From an uncultured Flavobacteriales bacterium (GTDB taxonomy: Bacteria; Bacteroidota; Bacteroidia; Flavobacteriales_D; Sanyastnellaceae), in contig CALKHD010000036.1 of assembly GCA_938092195.1 (NCBI GenBank), positions 1 through 10,307 of the forward strand: a DNA stretch of 10,307 bases. Reading direction: 5' to 3'. Shown in pieces: positions 1-5,843 of the stretch. The notes under the pieces are model-generated. The model saw only the letters and a list, made by a program, of their open reading frames with translations, did no database searches and was not told the DNA's origin. Position 1 is the stretch's first letter. Every line of letters starts with the position of its first letter. A program made the translations under genes and the position numbers.

Positions 1-629
1 AGCCGGCCGGCCGTGTCGACCAGGACCACGTCGTGGTTTTTTGCCACAGCGCTTTGAACCGCATCAAAGGCCACGGCTGCAGGATCGGCATCTTGGCCTT
101 GCGCCACAAAATTGGCGCCCGTTCTTTCTGCCCAAACCTTGAGCTGGTCCACGGCGGCCGCACGAAACGTGTCTGCCGCTCCTACCGTCACCTTGAGTCC
201 GCGCTGTCCAAATTGATGGCACAGCTTGCCTATGGTCGTGGTCTTGCCAACGCCATTGACGCCCACAATCAAAAAGACGTAAGGGCCATCGGTTTTTGGA
301 AGGTCCAGATTTGTCGGCTGGCCGCCTCGGTTGCCCTCGAGCATGCCCACAATTTCTTCCCGCAACATGGGCAAGAGCAAGTCCACCGATGAAGCAGAAG
401 CTTTGGATGTCCTCTCCTCAATTCTTTCAATGATTCGGGTGGTTGTCTTCACCCCAATGTCACTGGTGATGAGGGCCTCTTCCACTTCTTCAAGAACGTC
501 TGCGTCAATGTCTTTTTTGCCCGTGACTGCACGCGTGAGTTTTTCCAAAACACCGCGCTTCGAGCGAGCAAGACCCTCGTCAAGGGTTTGTTTTTTTTCG
601 GAGCTAAAGAGCCGTTTGAAAAATGACAT
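1..629 (-). CDS. ftsY: FtsY, signal recognition particle receptor GTPase (partial, C-terminus off the left edge)
   Basis: FtsY is the SRP receptor. It docks SRP-bound ribosomes at the inner membrane and, with Ffh, hydrolyses GTP to hand nascent membrane proteins to the translocon. Reading leftward from the ATG at 629 gives 209 complete codons. Residues 1-35 are a short basic/amphipathic start (MSFFKRLFSS) without the long acidic A domain of the E. coli protein. Residues 40-100 form the helical N domain. The GTPase domain shows G1 GVNGVGKTT (about 123-131), DTFRAAA (about 153-159) and DTAGR (205-209), where the window ends. The G4 and G5 motifs and the C-terminus are therefore outside. It is the last visible gene of a minus-strand rpmG / DUF4295 / ftsY string, a gene order I recall as common in Bacteroidota. 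It has no obvious Shine-Dalgarno sequence. A 16-bp hairpin lies 25 nt upstream of the start codon. Identification is very secure from the motifs. Confidence 0.97.
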   Translation of the reverse strand, partial: MSFFKRLFSSEKKQTLDEGLARSKRGVLEKLTRAVTGKKDIDADVLEEVEEALITSDIGVKTTTRIIERIEERTSKASASSVDLLLPMLREEIVGMLEGNRGGQPTNLDLPKTDGPYVFLIVGVNGVGKTTTIGKLCHQFGQRGLKVTVGAADTFRAAAVDQLKVWAERTGANFVAQGQDADPAAVAFDAVQSAVAKNHDVVLVDTAGR

Positions 630-654
630 GAGGTGAAGGTAAGGGGAGGACGCA

Positions 655-693
655 ACGAGGGCCGGCTTCCTGCTTGTGGAAGTCGGCCCTCGT
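655..693 (-). promoter_or_regulatory. GC-rich hairpin in the DUF4295-ftsY gap
   Basis: Arms at 655-670 and 678-693 are complementary over 16 positions, enclosing a 7-nt loop. The only imperfection is G665 opposite T683, which is a G-U wobble in plus-strand RNA but a C-A mismatch in the minus-strand mRNA. It lies inside the minus-strand transcription unit, after the DUF4295 stop (722) and 25 nt before the ftsY ATG (629). No T-run follows on either strand, so it is not a classical intrinsic terminator. It could be an mRNA processing or stabilising element, a partial attenuator lowering ftsY relative to the ribosomal genes, or a copy of a dispersed palindromic repeat. The structure is directly visible; the role is inference. 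Confidence 0.7.
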
Positions 694-721
694 CTGCCTT
701 AGCGGCAAATGGATTGAAGAT

Positions 722-874
722 TCAGTTGGCGAACCAAGCTTTGACTTCATCGTTATGCACGACTTCCTGACGGAAGGCGTATGCGCCCGTTTTGGGGCTC
801 TTGTACATCTTGATGCACATGGTGTGCTGCTTTCCGCCTCCCTTCTGGAGCGATGCGACTGTCTTCTTAGCCAT
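722..874 (-). CDS. DUF4295 family small basic protein, associated with ribosomal genes
   Basis: A 50-residue protein beginning MAKKTVASLQKGGGK and ending VKAWFAN. The start (MAKKTVA-LQKGGGK) and the central KMYKSPKTGAY-F motif match the DUF4295 family as I recall it, a tiny lysine-rich protein of Bacteroidota encoded beside rpmG. Its function is not established; size, charge and neighbourhood suggest a ribosome-associated role, which is inference. It lies 18 nt downstream of the rpmG stop and has a fair AGGA sequence a few bases before its ATG, so it is probably co-transcribed and co-translated with rpmG. Downstream it is separated from ftsY by 92 nt containing a strong hairpin. The reading frame is complete and intact. 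It contains one cysteine (residue 20) and no zinc-ribbon motif. Confidence 0.92.
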   Translation of the reverse strand: MAKKTVASLQKGGGKQHTMCIKMYKSPKTGAYAFRQEVVHNDEVKAWFAN

Positions 875-892
875 GGTTCCTGGGTATTCGGA

Positions 893-1075
893 TTATTTGA
901 TTTCCTTGTGGACCGTCATCTTGCGAAGGATCGGGTTGTATTTCTTCAACTCGATTCGGTCGGGGGTGTTCTTGCGGTTTTTCGTCGTCACGTAACGGGA
1001 CGTGCCCGGTCTGCCCGAAGTCTTATGTTCGGTGCACTCGAGGATGACTTGTACGCGGTTGCCTTTCTTCGCCAT
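893..1075 (-). CDS. rpmG: 50S ribosomal protein L33
   Basis: A 60-residue protein beginning MAKKGNRVQVILECTEHK and ending RKMTVHKEIK. L33 is a small component of the large ribosomal subunit. Recognisable features are the VILECTEHK strand, the RYVTTKNRKNTPDRIELKKYNP core and the basic C-terminus. Only one cysteine is present (residue 14), so this is the zinc-independent (C-minus) form rather than the four-cysteine zinc ribbon type. The open frame extends upstream to 1138, but the internal ATG at 1075 gives the canonical MAKKGNR start and puts a good Bacteroidota -7 element just upstream. It heads the minus-strand string with DUF4295 and ftsY. In many Bacteroidota rpmB (L28) precedes it; here ftsK lies upstream instead, on the opposite strand. 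Confidence 0.97.
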   Translation of the reverse strand: MAKKGNRVQVILECTEHKTSGRPGTSRYVTTKNRKNTPDRIELKKYNPILRKMTVHKEIK

Positions 1076-1093
1076 GATCCAGAAAATGGAGGG

Positions 1094-1101
1094 CAAAGAT
1101 A
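1094..1101 (-). promoter_or_regulatory. Candidate -7 element for rpmG-DUF4295-ftsY
   Basis: Read on the minus strand, this is TATCTTTG, a perfect match to the Bacteroidota primary-sigma -7 consensus TAnnTTTG. It ends 18 nt before the rpmG ATG, so transcription would begin with a leader of only about 10-15 nt. The tetramer at the usual -33 spacing is GTGG, a poor match to TTTG, so the call rests on the -7 element and its position directly ahead of the first gene of the string. Confidence 0.5.
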
Positions 1102-1172
1102 TGCATTTCCCCCTCCAATTCCACTTGTGAATAAGCATGTGGTCAAGTCTGCGTTGGAATGGGGTGTCCCGC

Positions 1173-1180
1173 TACTTTCG
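1173..1180 (+). promoter_or_regulatory. Candidate -7 element for ftsK, possibly leaderless
   Basis: TACTTTCG matches TAnnTTTG at five of the six fixed positions. It ends only 2 nt before the tandem ATGATG at 1183-1188. If it is the -7 element, the transcript would start at or next to the start codon, giving a leaderless ftsK mRNA. There is no clear TTTG at the -33 spacing. This is suggestive only; the alternative is that ftsK starts at the in-frame ATG at 1159 and this octamer lies inside the gene. Confidence 0.3.
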
Positions 1181-1182
1181 AT

Positions 1183-3972
1183 ATGATGTCACGACGCACC
1201 TCCAAGTCTAGCCGTTCCAAGCGTTCCAAGGCCGAATCCGCTCCACGTCCCCGCAACCGAAGATTGGATTCTGACGATGTGATGGTGGCCAAAAAGGTGG
1301 CCTCGAAGCCCAAATCGACAAAATCCAAGCCCAAAACGAAGGTGAAAGGAAGTGCAGTTGACCGCAAAGAACAGCGGAAATTGGACCGAGAAGCGAGGGT
1401 GGCCGAAAGACAAGCCCAGCGAGAAGAACGCAAGCAGAGGTGGGATGAGCGAACAGCTTGGCTGAAAGACCCGAGGGTCAAGCAGGTGTCCGGAATTTTG
1501 GCGTTAGGGTTGGGTGCGTTTGTAGTGTTGGCCGGCGCAAGTGCGGTGTTCTCGGGAGGAGCAGACATCCGGTTGATCTTGTCCGGTGCGGTCCCTGGAG
1601 CGGGCAGTTATGGAAACCTGTTGGGCGCCTTGGGTGCGCGCTGGGCCTTCGCATTCATGCGCGGAGGCTTTGGAATTGCAGCGCCACTGTACGGAGCCTG
1701 GCTGCTGATGGTGGGATATGGCCAGTTGGTGCCAGAACGCAATCTCGCTTTGGGAAGGTCTCTTCGAAGCGTGCTGGTGGCTTCTGTTTTGCTGCCGTGG
1801 TCCATTGGTTTGATGACGTTGAGCTTCGACGTCGAGACGGGCTTGGTCACCGGCTGGGGCAACGATCATTTGGTGGGTGCTGTCGGACTCTGGTTGACCC
1901 AATGGAGCAGGTTTACCCTCGGCGTGGTGGGGTCTGTACTGGCCTTGGCTGCGGGTTACACCATTTGGGCCGTGCTCCATCCCAAAGTGTCCATTCACCT
2001 CAAGGACTTTTTTGCAAGAGACTGGGAAGACCAAGAAGAGGGAGAGGAACAGACAGAGGCTGTTGAGGATGATTCAGATGAGGCCGCTCCATGGGAAGAG
2101 ACAGAGCCATTGAAGAGTGCACGTGAGTTGGCCGAGGAAGAAGAAAAGAATTGGGACGCCTATGCTGAACCCCAGCGCTTACCAGACCCTTCTGGAACCC
2201 GCGAAAGTGATGCCGATACCGAGCCTGATACGAGCGGGCCAGATGGAACTGAACCTCCGCGACAGACAGCGCCGGAGCCCGATCCTGTGGTGGTCCAAGA
2301 GTCAGCAGCAGAGGCTCCTGTGCCTGAGCCTGAGCTGGAAAAAGAACCCGAAAAGGAAGGTTCAACGACCCAAATGGAGGTGAAGGTGGCAGAGGATGAG
2401 GCCACATTGACCGAAGACGAAATCGACGCCAAGGTTCAGGCGTTCGGGGAATATGACCCCAAGCTGGATTTGAGCCGGTATGAGTTGCCCAACATTGACT
2501 TGCTGGCGGCCCACGGGTCGGGCAAGACAGAGGTGAGCCACGATGAGTTGGAAGCCAACAAAAAGAGAATCGAGGACACCCTGCGGAACTACGGCATCGA
2601 AATCGCGAGCATCAAAGCCGCCATCGGTCCAACGGTGACCCTGTACGAGCTCATCCCTGCACCTGGTGTTCGTATTTCCAAGATCAAAAACCTGGAGGAC
2701 GACATCGCACTCAGTTTGGCTGCTTTGGGCATCCGGATCATCGCCCCGATTCCAGGCCGAGGAACCATTGGCATCGAGGTGCCCAATTCCAATCCCGATG
2801 TGGTGTCGATGAGGTCCCTCATTGCCAGCGACAAGTTCCAGAACAGCGATGCCGCGTTGCCCATTGCGATTGGCAAGACCATCTCCAATGAGACCTATGT
2901 ATTTGACTTGGCCAAAATGCCGCACATGCTCATGGCAGGTGCGACGGGTCAGGGTAAGTCGGTGGGATTGAACGCCATGCTCGTGTCGCTGCTGTACAAA
3001 AAGCACCCGAGCCAGTTGAAGTTCGTGCTGGTGGATCCAAAGAAGGTGGAGTTAACCTTGTTCAACCACATCGAGCGCCACTATCTGGCCAAGCTCCCGG
3101 ACACCGAAGAGGCCATCATCACCGATAACACGCAAGTGGTGCGCACCATCAAGTCCCTGTGCCTGGAAATGGACCAGCGGTATGAATTGCTGAAAAACGC
3201 CCAGTGCAGAAACCTAAAGGAATACAACGCCAAATTCGTGCGCCGCAAACTGAACCCAGAGGAAGGGCACCGGTACTTGCCGTACATCGTGTTGGTAATC
3301 GACGAGTTCGCCGACCTCATTATGACCGCAGGCAAAGAAGTGGAAATGCCCATTGCACGATTGGCACAGCTGGCCCGTGCCATTGGCATTCACTTGATCA
3401 TCGCCACGCAAAGGCCCTCTGTGAACATCATCACGGGAACCATCAAGGCCAATTTCCCGGGCCGGGTCGCCTTCCGCGTGACCTCAAAGGTGGACAGCCG
3501 AACCATTTTGGATGCCGGAGGCGCCGACCAGCTCATTGGCCGAGGAGACATGCTGCTGTCGACAGGCAACGACCTGATTCGTTTGCAGTGCGGATTCGTG
3601 GACACGCCGGAGGTGGAGGCCATCACGGACTTCATTGGCTCGCAAAGGGGCTATCCAGATGCCTTGTTGCTTCCTGAGGTTCCCGATGAACACAGCGAGC
3701 AGATGGGAGACATTGCGGCGGAAGAGCGCGACAGCTTGTTTGATGAGGCTGCTCGCATTCTCGTTTTGCATCAACAAGGGTCCACATCACTGTTACAACG
3801 AAAGCTCAAGCTGGGGTACAACAGGGCAGGTCGATTGGTGGATCAATTGGAAGCCGCAGGGGTCATTGGTCCGTTTGAGGGCTCAAAAGCCAGAAAGGTT
3901 TTGGTGCCCGATGAAGCGGCTTTGGAACAGTTGTTGCGTGGAAGCAGTTCTGATGACAATCCAACTGCTTAA
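1183..3972 (+). CDS. ftsK: FtsK/SpoIIIE family DNA translocase
   Basis: FtsK is a septum-anchored hexameric ATPase that pumps chromosomal DNA toward dif for dimer resolution. From the ATG at 1183 (tandem with 1186) the protein is 929 residues; an in-frame ATG at 1159 would add eight. Residues 1-100 are very basic (SRRTSKSSRSKRSK and Lys/Arg-rich stretches). Residues about 102-265 hold several hydrophobic segments, consistent with a four- or five-span membrane anchor. Residues about 280-410 form an acidic Glu/Asp/Pro linker. The motor follows, with Walker A GATGQGKS at 586-593 and Walker B LVIDEFAD with the DE pair at 707-708. The C-terminus (about 852-920) is the winged-helix gamma domain that reads polar KOPS-like DNA sites, containing NRAGRLVDQLEAAGVIGP at 880-897. 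The length is between SpoIIIE and E. coli FtsK. The gene is divergent from rpmG and is followed after 13 nt by a LolA-like gene. It looks complete. Confidence 0.97.
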   Translation: MMSRRTSKSSRSKRSKAESAPRPRNRRLDSDDVMVAKKVASKPKSTKSKPKTKVKGSAVDRKEQRKLDREARVAERQAQREERKQRWDERTAWLKDPRVKQVSGILALGLGAFVVLAGASAVFSGGADIRLILSGAVPGAGSYGNLLGALGARWAFAFMRGGFGIAAPLYGAWLLMVGYGQLVPERNLALGRSLRSVLVASVLLPWSIGLMTLSFDVETGLVTGWGNDHLVGAVGLWLTQWSRFTLGVVGSVLALAAGYTIWAVLHPKVSIHLKDFFARDWEDQEEGEEQTEAVEDDSDEAAPWEETEPLKSARELAEEEEKNWDAYAEPQRLPDPSGTRESDADTEPDTSGPDGTEPPRQTAPEPDPVVVQESAAEAPVPEPELEKEPEKEGSTTQMEVKVAEDEATLTEDEIDAKVQAFGEYDPKLDLSRYELPNIDLLAAHGSGKTEVSHDELEANKKRIEDTLRNYGIEIASIKAAIGPTVTLYELIPAPGVRISKIKNLEDDIALSLAALGIRIIAPIPGRGTIGIEVPNSNPDVVSMRSLIASDKFQNSDAALPIAIGKTISNETYVFDLAKMPHMLMAGATGQGKSVGLNAMLVSLLYKKHPSQLKFVLVDPKKVELTLFNHIERHYLAKLPDTEEAIITDNTQVVRTIKSLCLEMDQRYELLKNAQCRNLKEYNAKFVRRKLNPEEGHRYLPYIVLVIDEFADLIMTAGKEVEMPIARLAQLARAIGIHLIIATQRPSVNIITGTIKANFPGRVAFRVTSKVDSRTILDAGGADQLIGRGDMLLSTGNDLIRLQCGFVDTPEVEAITDFIGSQRGYPDALLLPEVPDEHSEQMGDIAAEERDSLFDEAARILVLHQQGSTSLLQRKLKLGYNRAGRLVDQLEAAGVIGPFEGSKARKVLVPDEAALEQLLRGSSSDDNPTA

Positions 3973-3985
3973 TTTCGACGCCCCA

Positions 3986-4666
3986 ATGATGACACTTCAT
4001 TCTGTTTTTGGCCAACGTTCTGCGTTTTTGATGGCTGTCCTCCTTTGTTTCTCATGGATTCCCGCATCTGCGCAGGAAGATCCCGCGGCGGATGAACTGC
4101 TCTCGCGTGTGAGCGAAACCATGAAAGGATATTCTTCAGTGCACGCAGAATATGTGTCCACCATGATCGATCGTCAGAGCGATTTTGAGATGGAACAAGC
4201 CGGCGAAGTTTGGTTGCAAGAAGAGCAGTATCACTTGGAGCTTGGGGAGTACACCATCATTTGTGATGGGCGCACCGTGTGGACGTATGACCCAGAAATG
4301 GGGGAGTGCTATGTGGATGATGCCGAGTCCATTGCCGATGGCGGGATCGACCCCGCTCGCATGTTCACCATTTGGGAGGAAGGCTTTAAAAAGACCTTGA
4401 AGGGAGAAGAAAAGCTGGACGGAAAAACGGTGACCCGTGTGGATCTGCATCCAACTGAGGCAAAGGACAATGGCTATCACACCATTCAGTGCTTCATCGA
4501 CAAGGTCAAATGGGAAGTGGTGCAACTCGTCGTCAAGGGCCGTGATGGAACCGATGTCGTTTATTCCATTGGGAACTTGGTAGGCAACGGGGAGGTTCCC
4601 AAGGGCGCGTTCACATTTGATCCGGCTCAATATCCAGGAGCCACCATCATTGACAATCGGCTCTAA
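3986..4666 (+). CDS. LolA-like outer-membrane lipoprotein carrier protein
   Basis: A secreted 226-residue protein of the LolA family, which shuttles lipoproteins across the periplasm from the inner-membrane LolCDE exporter to the outer membrane. The start at 3986 (alternative 3989) gives a classical signal peptide: a hydrophobic run at about 13-24 and an ASA|Q cleavage site after residue 29. The same frame stays open far upstream inside ftsK, but those codons are a shadow of ftsK. The mature part has the expected profile: ELLSRVSETMKGYSSVHAEY (helix and first strand), TIICDGRTVWTYDPEM (a diagnostic LolA strand pair), and a C-terminal FTFDPAQYPGATIIDNRL of the kind seen in Bacteroidota members. 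It begins 13 nt after the ftsK stop, so the two are very likely co-transcribed. Its stop lies 3 nt from that of the convergent reductase gene. The family call is strong; whether it serves all lipoproteins or a subset is unknown. Confidence 0.88.
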   Translation: MMTLHSVFGQRSAFLMAVLLCFSWIPASAQEDPAADELLSRVSETMKGYSSVHAEYVSTMIDRQSDFEMEQAGEVWLQEEQYHLELGEYTIICDGRTVWTYDPEMGECYVDDAESIADGGIDPARMFTIWEEGFKKTLKGEEKLDGKTVTRVDLHPTEAKDNGYHTIQCFIDKVKWEVVQLVVKGRDGTDVVYSIGNLVGNGEVPKGAFTFDPAQYPGATIIDNRL

Positions 4667-4669
4667 GGC

Positions 4670-5734
4670 TCAGTCCATTTCCAGTTCGAGGCGATCTCCA
4701 CTCGGCCTCTGCTGACAACACAGGATGTGTCCTTTGGGCACAGCTTTGGTCGGAGAATCCAGTTCTGCAGAGGTGGTTCTGCCCGCTGTGATCCTCGCCT
4801 TGCATCTGTGGCAAATCCCACTTCGGCAATCAGCAGGCATGTCAATGCCAGCGCGGTCTGCAGCCTCCAGCAAGGTCAAGTGCTGTGGGGCGTTGGGAAT
4901 GGTCCTTTTTAGGCCTCCAACGCTCAGAATGACTTCGGTCGTGGGCCTGATTTTGTCGGCACCCTGTCCGTGGCGTTGCCTTTGGAAGGAGAACGTAGAG
5001 TAAGGAAGAGGATTGGCCGTCTTTCCAATGCCGTTGACGACAGTTTCAGTGAACCCCATAGGACCACTGATGAAGGCATACTCGTTGGGGAGTCCTTGGG
5101 TGTATTGCGACAACAACTTCTTCACCTTACTCCCGGTGAGGCGGCCCGTAGAAAGGTCTTCTCCGGTGGCTCCATCTCCCAAAACGTGGAAGACTTCAAA
5201 GCGCGAGGATGCAGCGAGACGGTCCAGCCTCTCCCGGAACATGATTTGCCGGGCGTCTGAATTGGAGTAGAACAAAGTCACCTTGTTGTCTGGGCGCACG
5301 CGGAGGGCGTGCTGAGCGATGGAAATCAGCGGGGTGATTCCACTTCCAGCGGCAAACAGAACCAAATGATGGGCGGCATCGTCAAGGTCTTCCGGATAGA
5401 AATCGCCTTCTGGGGGCGCCACGTTGAGCACGTCCCCCACATGGATGGCAGAATTGAAATGCTGAGAGACCCCACCTTCCTGAACCTGCTTCACAGCAAC
5501 TTGTGGCAACGCATCTTCTGTATTGACCAAGTTGTAATTCCGGTAACACTCTTGACCGTCTACATTCAAGCAAAAGGTGACACTTTGACCTGGGCGTCCT
5601 TCAAACAAAGGCGCAAGCTCTCCTGGATCCAATGTCAAGAGGACACTGGAGGGAGTGAGACGCTTCATGGCCTTAACGGCGCATGCAACGGTCTTCAATC
5701 GTGGAGGTGTTAAGGGTGTTTGAGCCTTGCCCAT
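4670..5734 (-). CDS. PaaE-like FAD / 2Fe-2S oxidoreductase (ferredoxin-NAD(P)+ reductase family)
   Basis: A 354-residue, probably cytoplasmic, flavoprotein with a C-terminal plant-type ferredoxin domain, the layout of PaaE, the reductase of phenylacetyl-CoA epoxygenase. Such proteins pass electrons from NAD(P)H through FAD and the 2Fe-2S cluster to an acceptor. Residues about 15-115 form the FAD barrel; the FAD motif reads RNYNL (65-69) where the family usually has RxYS. Residues about 120-250 form the NAD(P) domain, with GSGITP at 130-135 and SGPMGF near 223-228. Residues about 265-354 are the ferredoxin domain, with cluster ligands C303, C308 and C311 in a CX4CX2C pattern and a fourth at C339 or C340 (ILCCQ). 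No paa oxygenase genes are visible, so the true electron acceptor is unknown. The gene lies about 109 nt downstream of the E1 gene on the same strand and may share its transcript. The start at 5734 is the natural one; no clear Shine-Dalgarno sequence is seen. Confidence 0.87.
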   Translation of the reverse strand: MGKAQTPLTPPRLKTVACAVKAMKRLTPSSVLLTLDPGELAPLFEGRPGQSVTFCLNVDGQECYRNYNLVNTEDALPQVAVKQVQEGGVSQHFNSAIHVGDVLNVAPPEGDFYPEDLDDAAHHLVLFAAGSGITPLISIAQHALRVRPDNKVTLFYSNSDARQIMFRERLDRLAASSRFEVFHVLGDGATGEDLSTGRLTGSKVKKLLSQYTQGLPNEYAFISGPMGFTETVVNGIGKTANPLPYSTFSFQRQRHGQGADKIRPTTEVILSVGGLKRTIPNAPQHLTLLEAADRAGIDMPADCRSGICHRCKARITAGRTTSAELDSPTKAVPKGHILCCQQRPSGDRLELEMD

Positions 5735-5755
5735 TCAGAGTTAATACCCATCGTG

Positions 5756-5794
5756 AGCCATTAAGGTTCATGTGGATGGCTAGAAAAAGCCATT
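5756..5794 (-). repeat. Three-part inverted repeat in the E1-reductase gap (alternative hairpins)
   Basis: On the plus strand, AGCCATT (5756-5762), ATGGCT (5776-5781) and AGCCATT (5788-5794) lie in the 109-nt gap. The middle element can pair with either flank over 6 bp, with loops of 14 or 6 nt, so the two stems exclude each other. In the minus-strand transcript these sit after the E1 stop and 22 nt upstream of the reductase ATG. There is a run of Ts in the short loop but no T-tract after a stem, so it is not a good intrinsic terminator. The stems are short and this may be chance. Confidence 0.3.
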
Positions 5795-5843
5795 GTTGGT
5801 GCACAGGGACAACCTCAGCGGCTTGAAACGGGCAGAAAGAGGC

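Noticed and set aside
655..693. Calling the hairpin an intrinsic terminator
   Set aside because: No T-tract follows the stem on either strand, and it lies inside a probable operon.
674..1186. A 170-residue plus-strand open frame over rpmG and the DUF4295 gene
   Set aside because: It is the antisense shadow of two well-identified small genes and has no recognisable protein features of its own.
3635..3985. N-terminal extension of the LolA-like frame into ftsK
   Set aside because: The extension is out of frame inside the conserved ftsK gamma domain, and the ATG at 3986 gives a proper signal peptide.
4670..5734. Assigning the reductase as paaE of a phenylacetate degradation operon
   Set aside because: Domain order fits, but no paaABCD or other pathway gene is in view, so only the family-level call is supported.
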